A DNA stretch of 64,000 nucleotides from Ancylobacter rudongensis (GCF_900100155.1 NZ_FMTP01000001.1:1-64000); one strand, 5' to 3'; shown: positions 17,231-26,646, counted from the stretch's first letter. Notes: generated by a model from the letters alone, not told the origin. Translations and numbers: made by a program.

Positions 17231-17947
17231 ATGCGCAGTTCGAAACCTCACGCTACTTCCCGCTACCTCGCCGGAGACGGGGGATCGACGCCGGCGGTGC
17301 ATCGCGGTGCCGGTCTGGCCGATGAAGTCTATGAGGCGATCTTCGCGCGTCTTATGGCGCTGAAGATTCCGCCCGGCGCCCGCATCACCGTTGATAATCT
17401 GGTGCGCGAGCTGGACGTGTCGCAGACGCCGATCCGGGAGGCGCTGGGACGGCTTGAGGGCGAGGGCCTCGTCGTCAAGACGCATCTGGTCGGTTACAGC
17501 GCCGCGCCGCAGATCACCCGCGCCCGCTTCGAGGAGCTCTACGATCTGCGCCTGCTGCTGGAGCCGGAAATGGCGGGCCGCGCCGCGTCATCCATAACCG
17601 AGCCGGCGCTCCAGGCGCTGACGGCTGCCGCCGGCGTCAATCTGCGCGGCGGCGGCAAGGATGAGCGCGCGCGCTACCCGCAATTCGCCCGCCAGGATGC
17701 CATCTTCCATGACATGATCCTTGAGATCGGCGGCAACGGCCTGGTGCGGGAAACGCTGGCGCACCAGCACACTCATTTTCACATCTTCCGCCTGATGTTC
17801 CATGCGCTCGTGACCGAGGAGGCGCTTGACGAGCATGAGGCCCTCCTCGCGGCCTTCGCCGCCCGCGATGTCGACGCCGCACGTCATGCGATGCGCGCCC
17901 ATCTCGAGCGCTCGCGCGACCGCCTGTCGCCGGCCTTCGACCAATGA
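17231..17947 (+). CDS. GntR-family transcriptional regulator (FCD/FadR type)
   Basis: Residues about 30-100 form a winged helix with the GntR signature PPGARITVDNLVRELDVSQT followed by PIREALGRLEGEGLV. The rest is an all-helical FCD ligand-binding domain (ELYDLRLLLEPEMAGRAA, later Asp/His positions such as RQDAIFHDMI and HEALLAAFAARD), which usually binds a metal and a small carboxylate. I chose ATG 17231, preceded by AAGGGGC, giving 238 residues; a TTG at 17207 would add eight. Its stop overlaps the start of the ABC ATPase gene (ATGA), so it is co-transcribed and probably controls the importer. Confidence 0.9.
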   Translation: MRSSKPHATSRYLAGDGGSTPAVHRGAGLADEVYEAIFARLMALKIPPGARITVDNLVRELDVSQTPIREALGRLEGEGLVVKTHLVGYSAAPQITRARFEELYDLRLLLEPEMAGRAASSITEPALQALTAAAGVNLRGGGKDERARYPQFARQDAIFHDMILEIGGNGLVRETLAHQHTHFHIFRLMFHALVTEEALDEHEALLAAFAARDVDAARHAMRAHLERSRDRLSPAFDQ

Positions 17948-19503
17948 ACGCCGCTCAAGCCCATGTCCCCGCGCCCGACGGCGGGCCGGTGCTTCGGGCC
18001 GAGCGGCTCGGCAAGGCATTCGGCGGCGTCACGGTGCTCTCGGAGGTGACGCTGGACATCCGGCCCGGCGAGATCCACGCCATCATCGGCGAGAACGGCG
18101 CCGGCAAGTCCACGCTCATGCGCCTGCTCTCCGGCTATCTCCAGCCGAGCGATGGCGAACTGCTGATGGATGGCGCGCCGATCCGCTTCCACACGCCCTC
18201 GCACGCGCAGTCGGTCGGCATCGCGCTGGTGCACCAGGAGATCCTGCTCGCAGAGGCGCTGACCGTCGCTGAGAACATCTTCATCGGCCGCGAGATCGCC
18301 CGCTTCGGCCGGCTCGACGAGCGCGCCATGCGCGAGGCCGCCGCCGCGCAGCTCGCCGCCATCGGCTGCAGCGTGTCGCCGCGCGCGCGGGTCGGCGACC
18401 TCTCCATCGCCAATCGGCAGCTGGTGCAGATCGCCAAGGCGCTGCTCGGCACCCACCGCGTGGTGATTTTCGACGAGCCGACGGCCGTGCTGACCCATGA
18501 AGAGGTCGACCCGCTGCTCGACATCATTCGCGCGCTGAAGCAGCGCGGCGTCGCCATTCTCTATATCAGCCACCGGCTGGACGAGGTGGAGCGGCTGGCC
18601 GACCGCGTCACCGTTCTGCGCGACGGCCGCATGGTCGGCACCTATGAGGCCGAGGGCCTCACCCCTCAGCGGATGGCCAGCCTGATGGTCGGGCGCGAAT
18701 TCGCCAGTCTCTATCCGCCCAAGCTTGAACCGGAACTGGGCGAGCCTGCGCTCGAGATCGCCCACGCCCATGTGCCGGGCTTCGTCAACGACGTGTCGCT
18801 CACCCTGCGCAAGGGCGAGATTCTCGGCCTTGCCGGCATGATCGGCGCCGGGCGGACCGAACTTTTCGAAGGGTTGCTCGGCCTGCGGCCGGCCAGCTTC
18901 GGCGAGGTGCGCCTGCACGGCCGGCCGGTGCATTTCCGCTCCCCGGCCGAGGCCGCGCGGGCAGGGCTCGGCTATCTCACCGAGGACCGCAAGGGCAAGG
19001 GCCTGCTGCTCGGCGAGCGCCTCGCGCCAAATCTGACTCTGGCGGCGCTGGACCGGGTGCACCCCTTTGCCCGGCTCGACCTGGCGGGCGAGGCGCAGCA
19101 GCTCGACCGGGCCGTGCGCAGCTACGACATCCGCCTGCGCAGCCGCGACGCCCGCGCCGGCCAGCTCTCCGGCGGCAACCAGCAGAAGCTGCTGCTCGCC
19201 AAGGTGATGCTGAACGATCCCACTGTCCTCGTCATCGACGAGCCCACGCGCGGCATCGACATCGCCAATAAGAGCCAGATCTACGCCTTCATCCAGTCGC
19301 TGGTGCGGGAGGGGCGCTCCTGCATCGTCATCTCCTCGGAGATGCAGGAACTGATCGGCCTGTGCGACCGCATCCTGGTTATGCGCTCCGGCCGGATCAA
19401 CGGGGAACTCTCCGGCGACGCCATGTCGGAGAGCAATGTCGCGCTTTACGCCACCAGCAGCGTGGCGCGTGAACGCGCCTTAGAGGAAAACGCCCATGGC
19501 TGA
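17944..19503 (+). CDS. Sugar ABC importer ATPase, two nucleotide-binding domains (RbsA/XylG type)
   Basis: A 519-residue duplicated ATPase. The first domain has Walker A GENGAGKSTLMRL (about residue 55) and Walker B VVIFDEPTAVL. The second has the degenerate Walker A GMIGAGRTELFEGL and a normal signature LSGGNQQKLLLAKVM with VLVIDEPTRGID. This asymmetry is typical of the carbohydrate CUT2 family (RbsA, XylG, MglA). It energises import of a monosaccharide or polyol through the membrane protein encoded next. The start overlaps the GntR stop by four bases, and the 3' end overlaps the permease start by eight. Substrate not predictable. Confidence 0.95.
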   Translation: MNAAQAHVPAPDGGPVLRAERLGKAFGGVTVLSEVTLDIRPGEIHAIIGENGAGKSTLMRLLSGYLQPSDGELLMDGAPIRFHTPSHAQSVGIALVHQEILLAEALTVAENIFIGREIARFGRLDERAMREAAAAQLAAIGCSVSPRARVGDLSIANRQLVQIAKALLGTHRVVIFDEPTAVLTHEEVDPLLDIIRALKQRGVAILYISHRLDEVERLADRVTVLRDGRMVGTYEAEGLTPQRMASLMVGREFASLYPPKLEPELGEPALEIAHAHVPGFVNDVSLTLRKGEILGLAGMIGAGRTELFEGLLGLRPASFGEVRLHGRPVHFRSPAEAARAGLGYLTEDRKGKGLLLGERLAPNLTLAALDRVHPFARLDLAGEAQQLDRAVRSYDIRLRSRDARAGQLSGGNQQKLLLAKVMLNDPTVLVIDEPTRGIDIANKSQIYAFIQSLVREGRSCIVISSEMQELIGLCDRILVMRSGRINGELSGDAMSESNVALYATSSVARERALEENAHG

Positions 19504-20488
19504 TGTCGCCGCCGCGCCCCCGCGCGCCCAGCATAACTGGTCCATCGGCTGGGGCGATGCCGGCCCCTTCCTGGCGCTCGCCGCGCTGGTGGCGATCGGC
19601 TACCTCATCAATCCCGATTTCCTGTCGGCCAACAACATCGCCAACGTCGTTACCCGCAGCGCCTTCATCGCCATCATCGCGATCGGCGCGACCTTCGTAA
19701 TCTCGTCCGGCGGGCTCGATTTGTCGGTCGGCTCGATGGCGGCCTTCATCACCGGGGTGATGATCCTTTTCATGAACACGGTGGCGCCGAGCGTCGGTAC
19801 GGCGGCGATTCCGCTCGGCATGGCGGTGGCGCTTGTCACCGGCATCGCCTGCGGCCTGCTCAACGGCACCATTGTCACGGTCGGGCGCATCGAGCCTTTC
19901 ATCGCCACGCTCGGCACGATGGGCATTTTCCGCGCCCTCATCACCTACATGACCGATGGTGGCACGGTGGCGATCGACCGCAGCCTGCGCGATGCCTATC
20001 GCCCGGTCTATTTTGGCGACGTGCTTGGTGTGCCGATCCCGATCCTCGTCTCGCTCGCCGTCGCGCTGGTCGCCGCCTATGTGCTCTACCGCACGCGCTA
20101 TGGACGGCGCTGCGTGGCGGTGGGCGCCAATGAGGACGTGGCGCGCTATTCCGGCATCTCGGTCACCCGCATCCGCATCACCGCCTATGTGATCCAGGGC
20201 GCCTGCGTGGCCATCGCCGCCATCTGCTACGTGCCCCGGCTCGGCGCAGCGACGCCGACCACCGGCCTGCTGTGGGAACTTCAGGTGATCACCGCCGTGG
20301 TCATCGGCGGCACCGCGCTACGCGGCGGGCGCGGGCGCGTCTGGGGCACGGTGGCCGGCGCGGTGATCCTCGAATTCATCGCCAACCTGATGGTCCTTTC
20401 CGATTTCGTCTCCGAGTACCTCGTCGCCGCGGTTCAGGGCGTCATCATCATCATCGCCATGCTGATCCAGCGGATGTCGAAGAGGTAG
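19496..20488 (+). CDS. Sugar ABC importer permease (RbsC type)
   Basis: A 330-residue membrane protein with about eight to ten hydrophobic helices. It carries the CUT2 permease segments NIANVVTRSAFIAIIAIGAT, then VISSGGLDLSVGSMAAF, TLGTMGIFRALI and AVVIGGTALRGGRGRVWGT. It forms the translocation pore, as a homodimer, for the RbsA-type ATPase upstream and the binding protein downstream. The start overlaps the ATPase gene by eight bases, indicating translational coupling. Confidence 0.94.
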   Translation: MADVAAAPPRAQHNWSIGWGDAGPFLALAALVAIGYLINPDFLSANNIANVVTRSAFIAIIAIGATFVISSGGLDLSVGSMAAFITGVMILFMNTVAPSVGTAAIPLGMAVALVTGIACGLLNGTIVTVGRIEPFIATLGTMGIFRALITYMTDGGTVAIDRSLRDAYRPVYFGDVLGVPIPILVSLAVALVAAYVLYRTRYGRRCVAVGANEDVARYSGISVTRIRITAYVIQGACVAIAAICYVPRLGAATPTTGLLWELQVITAVVIGGTALRGGRGRVWGTVAGAVILEFIANLMVLSDFVSEYLVAAVQGVIIIIAMLIQRMSKR

Positions 20489-20569
20489 CGGACTGAGAAC
20501 CGGGGCGCGCGAGGCAGCCGCGACGCGCCGGGCAGCAATCAAGACTGCCGCACCTGGTGGAGGAAACAC

Positions 20570-21520
20570 ATGCTCAGGAATGCTCTCATTGCCGCTGGGG
20601 TGACGGCCGCGCTGCTGGCGACCGGCCCGGCTTCAGCCGCCGAGAAGAAGGTCATCGCCGTCTCCATTCCCGCCGCCGACCATGGCTGGACCGCCGGCGT
20701 GGTCTACCACGCCAATGCCGCCGCCAAGGAGATCAACAAGGCCTTCCCCGGCATCGAGGTGATCGTGAAGACCTCGCCCTCGGCCAGCGCGCAGGTGAGC
20801 GCCATCGAGGACATGTCGGCCACGCGCAAGATGGACGCGCTGGTGATCCTGCCGCACAGCTCCGAGGAGCTGACCACCCCGGTCAAGACCATCAAGGAGA
20901 AGGGGACCTTCATCACCGTGGTCGACCGCGGCCTGAACGACCCGCACATCCAGGACCTCTATGTCGCCGGCGACAATATCGCCGTCGGCTTCAACACCGC
21001 GAAGTTCCTCGTCGAGAAGATGGGCGGCAAGGGCAATCTCGTCGTGCTGCGCGGCATCCCGACCGTCATTGATGACGAGCGCATCAAGGGCTTCCAGGAC
21101 GGGATCAAGGGTTCCGACCTGAAGATCCTCGATATCCAGTACGCCAACTGGAACAGCGACGAAGCCTTCAAGCTGATGCAGGACTATCTCGCCAAATACC
21201 CGCAGATCGACGCGGTGTGGGCCAATGACGACGACATGCTGCTCGGCGTGCTGGAAGCGATCAAGCAGTCCGGCCGCAAGGACATCAAGTTCGCGCTCGG
21301 CGGCAACGGCATGAAGGAGATCATCGAGAAGGTGAAGGCGGGCGACGCCATGACCCCGGTCGAGACGCCCTATCCGCCCTCGATGATCAAGACCGCGATC
21401 TATCTCACGGCCGCGCATTTCGCCGGCCACGCCCCGGTGCGTGGCGCGCTCAAGCTCGATGCGCCGCTGATCACCAAGGACAATGCCGAGGAATACTACT
21501 TCCCCGACTCGCCGTTCTGA
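20570..21520 (+). CDS. Periplasmic sugar-binding protein (RbsB type)
   Basis: The 316-residue precursor has a signal peptide cleaved after about residue 23 (GPASAAEKK). The mature part is a type-1 periplasmic binding fold (Peripla_BP_4): VIAVSIPAADHGWTAGVVYH, then KMDALVILPHSSEEL, FITVVDRGLND and DAVWANDDDMLLGVLEAI. It would capture the sugar or polyol and deliver it to the permease. A strong ribosome site (GGAGG, 20561-20565) and an 81-base leader fit the high expression usual for binding proteins. A hairpin lies just downstream. Confidence 0.94.
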   Translation: MLRNALIAAGVTAALLATGPASAAEKKVIAVSIPAADHGWTAGVVYHANAAAKEINKAFPGIEVIVKTSPSASAQVSAIEDMSATRKMDALVILPHSSEELTTPVKTIKEKGTFITVVDRGLNDPHIQDLYVAGDNIAVGFNTAKFLVEKMGGKGNLVVLRGIPTVIDDERIKGFQDGIKGSDLKILDIQYANWNSDEAFKLMQDYLAKYPQIDAVWANDDDMLLGVLEAIKQSGRKDIKFALGGNGMKEIIEKVKAGDAMTPVETPYPPSMIKTAIYLTAAHFAGHAPVRGALKLDAPLITKDNAEEYYFPDSPF

Positions 21521-21540
21521 CCCTTACCCCATCGGCCGGG

Positions 21541-21559
21541 CGGGCAAGGACCTTGCCCG
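21541..21559 (+). other. Hairpin between binding-protein gene and DJ-1 gene
   Basis: CGGGCAAGG at 21541-21549 and CCTTGCCCG at 21551-21559 are a perfect 9-base inverted repeat around one base. No T-run follows, so this is more likely an mRNA-stabilising or attenuating intercistronic hairpin than a full terminator. Such hairpins are common after highly expressed binding-protein genes. Confidence 0.6.
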
Positions 21560-21588
21560 GCCCCTCACAATGAGCGGAGGTACTCATC

Positions 21589-22209
21589 ATGCCGGGCAAG
21601 AAAATCCTGATGCTGACGGGCGAATTCACTGAGGAATACGAGATCTTCGTGTTCCAGCAGGGCATGGAAGCGGTCGGCCACACCGTTCACGTCGTCTGCC
21701 CCGACAAGAAGGCCGGCGACAAGATCCAGACCTCGCTGCACGATTTCGAGGGGCACCAGACCTATATCGAGCGCTATGGCCACCTCGCCGACATCAACAA
21801 GACCTTCTCCGAAGTAAAGCTCGACGAGTATGACGCCGTCTACTGCGCCGGTGGGCGCGGGCCGGAATATATCCGCACCGACAAGCGCATCCAGGCGATG
21901 GTCCGGCACTTCCACGAGACCGGCAAGCCGATCTTCACCATCTGCCACGGCGCGCAGATCCTGATGGCGGTGGACGGGGTGCTGACCGGCAAGCGGGTTG
22001 GGGCGCTCGGCGCCTGCGAGCCGGAAGTGAGGCTGGCGGGCGGCATTTATGTCGACCTCTCGCCCACGGAGGCGCTGGTCGACGGCAATATGGTCTCCGC
22101 CAAGGGCTGGACGGCGCTGGCCGCCTTCATGCGCGAATGCCTGAAGGTGCTCGGCACTGAAATCCGCCATTCCGACAACGTGCCGGCGGTCGCGACGCGG
22201 GCGGCGTAG
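21589..22209 (+). CDS. DJ-1/PfpI-family protein
   Basis: A 206-residue class-I glutamine-amidotransferase-like fold. The nucleophile elbow FTICHGAQILM puts the catalytic Cys at residue 119, GEFTEEYE near residue 11 supplies the conserved Glu, and DAVYCAGGRGPEY is the usual preceding strand and turn. Members act as glyoxalase III/deglycases, isonitrile hydratases or intracellular peptidases, and sequence alone does not separate them. It lies 68 bases after the binding-protein gene in the same direction and is probably part of the importer operon, perhaps detoxifying or modifying a reactive carbonyl product. Confidence 0.88.
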   Translation: MPGKKILMLTGEFTEEYEIFVFQQGMEAVGHTVHVVCPDKKAGDKIQTSLHDFEGHQTYIERYGHLADINKTFSEVKLDEYDAVYCAGGRGPEYIRTDKRIQAMVRHFHETGKPIFTICHGAQILMAVDGVLTGKRVGALGACEPEVRLAGGIYVDLSPTEALVDGNMVSAKGWTALAAFMRECLKVLGTEIRHSDNVPAVATRAA

Positions 22210-22215
22210 CGTCCG

Positions 22216-22251
22216 CGAACCCCGGGCGCTCGGGAAGGCGCCCGGGGTTCG
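22216..22251. terminator. Perfect 14-bp inverted repeat between convergent operons
   Basis: CGAACCCCGGGCGC (22216-22229) and GCGCCCGGGGTTCG (22238-22251) pair fully around an 8-base loop. It sits seven bases after the DJ-1 stop, between the rightward importer operon and the leftward catabolic operon. There is no T-run on either side, so it may be a Rho-aided or bidirectional stop. Confidence 0.65.
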
Positions 22252-22407
22252 CTCGATCTGTCGCCTTCCATATCGTTGAACGTGAGCCGATGAAGCGCCT
22301 TTGACGTCCCGGCCCGTGTCGCGGGGCGCGGCTCTTGCGGCAGCGGCGGCTTTGAATCGCGGCACCCCGCGCCGGGCGGGATGTTTCAACCCGCCGTGTC
22401 GCGCGGC

Positions 22408-23193
22408 TTACGCCGAAGGCGGGCCGAAGACCTCCCGCAGGCTCGCGGCAATGTCGGGCACCACCTGCGCCAGCACGACCGCGCCTTTTTCCGCCGAGGA
22501 CGATTTGGCGGAGGACAGAACGCCGGTGGGCGGGATCGGGCGGGTGTCGAAGGGATACACGTCGTAAGGCGGGAAGACGGCGGCGGGATCGTCGGGGATG
22601 CTGTCCTGCCGGACCAGGTCGGGCCGCACATGCAGCATGATCGAGGTTTCCATGACCGCGGCGTGTTCGAGTTCCCAGCTGGGAAACCCGTCGGGAAACA
22701 GCACCGCCTCGGTCGCCTTGTTAATGAAATCCCAATAGCCGAGCTTGACGATCTTCACGTCGGTGCGGCCCAGCATCGCCTGGTCGCGCAGCGCGAGGTC
22801 GGCCGCTTCGACCAGGAACCAGGCATTTTCCATATGCCCGTCGAACAGCACGATCTTGCGCGCGCCATGGCGGACCAGCTCGTTGACGATGTTGCGCACC
22901 AGAGCGATGAACACGCTGGCGTCTAAGCTCAGCGTGCCGGGGAAATGGTTGCCGCCGCCGGATTTCGGCTGCGACTTGTAGCCATAGCTCACCGCCGGGG
23001 CGACCATGCCGCCGACCTCAGCCGCCACCGCCTCCGCGACGCTGACGGGCAGGATCACATCGGTCAGCAGCGGCAGGTGTGGGCCGTGCTGCTCGACCGA
23101 GCCGGTGGGCAGGAAGACGATGGGGTTCTCCTTCACCCGGTCGGCGAATTCGTACCAGGTCATGTCGGCGATACGGACGGTGGGGGTGCTCAT
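22408..23193 (-). CDS. Creatininase-family amidohydrolase
   Basis: About 261 residues from the ATG at 23193, chosen because it has a GGAG site and lies 21 bases after the amidohydrolase stop; an ATG at 23226 would overlap that gene. PTGSVEQHGPHLPLLTDVIL holds the metal-binding Glu/His/Asp set of the creatininase fold, GGGNHFPGTLSLD follows, and IVLFDGHMENAWFLVEAA gives a further His and Glu. Family members hydrolyse creatinine or open other small amides and cyclic amides. It is the last gene of the nine-gene leftward operon, so it may perform a late ring-opening or amide-cleavage step. The true substrate is unknown. Confidence 0.88.
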   Translation of the reverse strand: MSTPTVRIADMTWYEFADRVKENPIVFLPTGSVEQHGPHLPLLTDVILPVSVAEAVAAEVGGMVAPAVSYGYKSQPKSGGGNHFPGTLSLDASVFIALVRNIVNELVRHGARKIVLFDGHMENAWFLVEAADLALRDQAMLGRTDVKIVKLGYWDFINKATEAVLFPDGFPSWELEHAAVMETSIMLHVRPDLVRQDSIPDDPAAVFPPYDVYPFDTRPIPPTGVLSSAKSSSAEKGAVVLAQVVPDIAASLREVFGPPSA

Positions 23194-23213
23194 CGCGGGG
23201 GCTCCGTCGGGGG

Positions 23214-24740
23214 TCATGCCGGCCACATGTCGCTGGTGCCGACCAGACGGTGAATGCCGAGGTCGACCTGGTTGCAGCGGCGGTGGATGGCGTCGAAAGC
23301 CGGGGCGAAGGCGCGGTTCGCCGCCTCGACGCCGGAATGGTAGTCATTAAAGGCGGGCATCAGCGAGCGCAGCTCGGCCAGCAGCGCCTTCTCGTCGATC
23401 TTGGTCAGCTGGCCGTTCTCGACCACGATCTCGCCATTGACCATCACCTTCTCGATCGACGAGCCGTTCTCGCTGTAGACGAGGTGGTTGAGGATGTCGT
23501 GGCGCGGGGTGAAGCACACCGTGTCGAGGTTGATGACCAGCAGGTCCGCCTTCTTGCCCGCTTCCAGCGAGCCGGTCTCATGGCCGATCAGCGCGCTCCT
23601 GGCGCCCGCCAATGTGCAGGCGTGCAGCACTTCGGCGGAGCTGAGCCACTGGGTGTAGTCGGGCGTCGTCACCTTGTGGATCAGGCCGCAGGCATGCATC
23701 ACGTCGAACATGCGCGGCGTGTCGTTGGTGGAAATGCCGTCCGAGCCGAGCGCGACATTGACCCCGGCGCTGAGCAGCTGGCGCACCGGCGCGACGCCAG
23801 CGCCGAGCTTCTGGTTGGAGATGGTGTTGTGCACCACCGACACGCCGGCCTCGCCCATCAGGCCGATGTCGTCCTCGCTCACCCAGATCGAATGGGCGAT
23901 GGTGGTGCCTGCGTGCATCAGGCCGAGATCGGCCATGTAGCGCATCAGCGACTTGCCATACATCGCCGGGCCGGTGACGCCCTGCACCTTGGTCTCGACG
24001 ATATGGGTGTGGAACGGCACCTGCCATTCCAGCGCCAGCGCGTTCACCGCCTGCATCAGCTCCGGCGTGCAGCGCTGCGGCGCGGAGGGGGCGAGCATGA
24101 AGCGGATGCGGCCCGAGCGGCCATGGAACTGGGCATAGGCCTCCTTGGCGAAGGCGAGGTACTCGTCGGTCGTCGGCGGGGTGAGCTTGGCCACTTCCGC
24201 CTGCAGCTCGGCCGAGACATGCTCGCGGGAGAACGGGATGGAATCGAGGAAGTCGCGGTCCATCACATGGCCGGAGACGGTGGCGCGGATGCCCGCATCG
24301 TCATAGGCCGACACCGCCGCGCCGAGTTGGGCGAGCGACTGGCGCGGCGCCTCGAAAATATCGTCGGTCAGGCAGGTGACGCCGGTTTTCAGCGACTCGA
24401 TCGCCACCACCATGCTGCGCAGATAGATCATGCGCTCGCTCAGCGCCTTGGCACCAAGGATCGGGTAGGCGTAGAGCATCCACAGTTCGAGCGGCAGGTT
24501 GTCGTAGCGGCTCTTGAACAGCGCCTCGCCCGAATGAAGATGCGCGTTGACGAGGCCCGGCATCACCAGCTTGCCGCTGCCGTCGACGACCGTGGCGCCT
24601 TCCGGCACGGGCAGGTCGGCGCCAATGGCCTTGATCCGGTCGCCCTCGACATGGACATCGCCGAGGAAAGGGGTGCTGCCATTCGGGCCGCCCATGGCGA
24701 GCACGGTGGCGCCGCGGATGAAGGTCGACATCGCATTCAC
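23214..24740 (-). CDS. Amidohydrolase of the AtzA/TrzA/guanine-deaminase group
   Basis: A 508-residue TIM-barrel metal hydrolase. NAHLHSGE is the H-x-H metal site, FHTHIVET and TIAHSIWVSE give the next His residues, and ALGSDGISTND the Asp. This is the single-metal pattern of the TrzA/AtzA/SsnA/guanine deaminase subgroup, which removes amino or halogen groups from purines, pterins, triazines and similar rings. The C-terminal small beta domain (ADLLVINLDT and VMVNGEIVVENGQ) is complete. It starts nine bases after the ATPase gene ends. Beside a creatininase-family enzyme and an amidase, a role in deaminating an imported N-heterocycle is plausible. Confidence 0.88.
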   Translation of the reverse strand: MNAMSTFIRGATVLAMGGPNGSTPFLGDVHVEGDRIKAIGADLPVPEGATVVDGSGKLVMPGLVNAHLHSGEALFKSRYDNLPLELWMLYAYPILGAKALSERMIYLRSMVVAIESLKTGVTCLTDDIFEAPRQSLAQLGAAVSAYDDAGIRATVSGHVMDRDFLDSIPFSREHVSAELQAEVAKLTPPTTDEYLAFAKEAYAQFHGRSGRIRFMLAPSAPQRCTPELMQAVNALALEWQVPFHTHIVETKVQGVTGPAMYGKSLMRYMADLGLMHAGTTIAHSIWVSEDDIGLMGEAGVSVVHNTISNQKLGAGVAPVRQLLSAGVNVALGSDGISTNDTPRMFDVMHACGLIHKVTTPDYTQWLSSAEVLHACTLAGARSALIGHETGSLEAGKKADLLVINLDTVCFTPRHDILNHLVYSENGSSIEKVMVNGEIVVENGQLTKIDEKALLAELRSLMPAFNDYHSGVEAANRAFAPAFDAIHRRCNQVDLGIHRLVGTSDMWPA

Positions 24741-24748
24741 TCCATAAA

Positions 24749-25843
24749 TCAGGCAGGCAGAAAGAAGCCCTGGCTTGGCGACCAGCGGGCGACGACCGGC
24801 TGGCCGACGGCCAGCGGGGTGTTTTCCATCTCGTGCAGCGAGCGCTGGGCGCGCAGTTCGCCGCCGCCCTCGGTCTCCAGGAAGACGGTGACGGTCGAGC
24901 CGACGAACTCCACCGTGACGACGCGGGCCGCCACCTCATTGCCGCTGCCGGTGCTTTCTGCGGCCAGTTCGATCCGGTCGGCCGGCACCACCAGCGTGGC
25001 GGCGGCGCCGGTGACGATGCCGGCCTCGGTGGGGGCGGGCGCATGAACCGTGCCCACCGGGCCGACGAGGGCGATCGAGCCGTCCGCCTCGACGCACGCC
25101 GTGCCGGTGAAGATGTTGTTGCCGCCGACGAATTCGGCGACAAAACGATTGGCGGCGCGGCGGTGGATCTCGCGCGGCGCGCCGATCTGCTGGATGCGCC
25201 CCTCATTCATGATCACCACCCGGTCGGCCATGGCGAAGGCCTCGGAATGGCTGTGGGTGACGCAGATGAAGGTGATGCCGAGTTCGCGATGCAGCCGCAC
25301 GAGTTCGGACTGCATTCGCACCCGCAAATGCGGGTCGAGCGCGCTGAGCGGCTCGTCCAGCAGCAGCATTTCCGGCTCCAGCGCCAGCGCCCGGGCGAGC
25401 GCGACCCGCTGGCGCTGGCCACCGGAAAGCTGGTCGACGCCGCGCTCGGCAAGGCCGGCGATGCCGAGCCGTTCCATCCACTCATCCGCCTTCTTGCGGC
25501 GCTCAGTGGCGGGCAGCCGGCGCTGCTTGAGCCCGAACTCGACGTTCTTGCGCACGGAGAGGAAGGGGAACAGCGCGTAGCTCTGCCACACCAGCGGCGC
25601 GTCGCGCTCCCAGGGGGCGTCCTCGTTGAGGCGGCGGCCCCAGAGCCGGATTTCCCCTGAGGTCGGCTGGTCGAGGCCGGCGATCATCCGCAGCGTCGTG
25701 GTCTTGCCGCAGCCGGAGGGGCCCATCAGCGCGATGAACTCGCCCTTGTCGATGGTGAAGGAGACATCGGCCACGGCGGCGTGGTTGCCATATTGCTTGG
25801 CGACACGGTCGATCTCGATCATGGGGGCGGCCATGCGCGTCAT
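24749..25843 (-). CDS. ABC importer ATPase (PotA/FbpC type)
   Basis: A protein of 364 residues. Walker A is GPSGCGKTTTLRMIAG, the signature is LSGGQRQRVALARAL, and Walker B is MLLLDEPLSALDP. A C-terminal TOBE domain (from about residue 280) is typical of polyamine/opine/iron-type importers. ATG 25843 overlaps the permease stop as ATGA; ATG 25834 (MAAPMIEI) has the better spaced AAGGA and may be the true start. It drives import with the two permeases and the binding protein encoded upstream in the operon. Confidence 0.94.
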   Translation of the reverse strand: MTRMAAPMIEIDRVAKQYGNHAAVADVSFTIDKGEFIALMGPSGCGKTTTLRMIAGLDQPTSGEIRLWGRRLNEDAPWERDAPLVWQSYALFPFLSVRKNVEFGLKQRRLPATERRKKADEWMERLGIAGLAERGVDQLSGGQRQRVALARALALEPEMLLLDEPLSALDPHLRVRMQSELVRLHRELGITFICVTHSHSEAFAMADRVVIMNEGRIQQIGAPREIHRRAANRFVAEFVGGNNIFTGTACVEADGSIALVGPVGTVHAPAPTEAGIVTGAAATLVVPADRIELAAESTGSGNEVAARVVTVEFVGSTVTVFLETEGGGELRAQRSLHEMENTPLAVGQPVVARWSPSQGFFLPA

Positions 25844-26646
25844 CCTTTCTTTCGGGCGGCGCGGCCGGACATGCGTCCGAGCAGCATCTGGGCAAGCACG
25901 ATGAGGGTGATGCTGACGCCGAACACGATGGCGCCGATGGCGTTGATGCGCGGGCTGACCTGCCCCTGCAGCATGGCGAGCACCCGCACCGGCAGCGTCT
26001 CGTTCACCCCCGAGACGAACCAGGCGATCATGAACTCGTCGAAGGAGACAGCGGCGGTGAGGAAGATCGCGGCGAGGATCGCGGGAGCGCAGAACGGCAC
26101 GATAACGCCGAACATGGTGGCCCAGGGCGAGGCGCCGAGATTCCACGCCGCGCGCTCGATATCGGGGTCGAGATCGGCGAGCCGCATCCGCACCAGCGCC
26201 ATGGCGAAGGGCGTGCTCAGCACGACATGGCCGACAATGATGCCCGGAAGGGTCCCCGACAGCCCGACCCGGCCCTCGAAGGTGAGCAGCGCCACGCCGA
26301 GAATGACCACCGGCACGGTCGGCGGCAGGGCGGCGAGGGCGAGATAGACCGACTTGCCGAGGAAGCGGTAGCGGTAATCGACATAGGCGGCGGAGAAGCC
26401 GAGGAAGGTGGCGATGACGCAGGTGACGCCGGCCACAATGAGGCTGTTGATCAGCCCGCGCTGGATGGTCGCGTCGGCGAAGATCGCCTCGTACCATTGC
26501 AGGCTGAAACCGCCCCAGGGCAGGCTGGGAAAGCGGTCGGCATTGAAGGAGAACACGATGGTCGAGACGATGGGCGCGAAGATGAAGGCGAACACCACGC
26601 CCGTATAAGCGAGGAGAAGAAGGCGGCGGAGCGCGGCCATGCTCAT
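25840..26646 (-). CDS. ABC importer permease (PotC type)
   Basis: A 268-residue protein with about six membrane helices. The binding-protein-dependent transport signature lies around AAWNLGASPWATMFGVIVPF, the EAA-loop that contacts the ATPase. An ending of basic residues follows the last helix. It pairs with the PotB-type permease, whose stop it overlaps by four bases, to form the pore of the importer. Confidence 0.92.
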   Translation of the reverse strand: MSMAALRRLLLLAYTGVVFAFIFAPIVSTIVFSFNADRFPSLPWGGFSLQWYEAIFADATIQRGLINSLIVAGVTCVIATFLGFSAAYVDYRYRFLGKSVYLALAALPPTVPVVILGVALLTFEGRVGLSGTLPGIIVGHVVLSTPFAMALVRMRLADLDPDIERAAWNLGASPWATMFGVIVPFCAPAILAAIFLTAAVSFDEFMIAWFVSGVNETLPVRVLAMLQGQVSPRINAIGAIVFGVSITLIVLAQMLLGRMSGRAARKKG

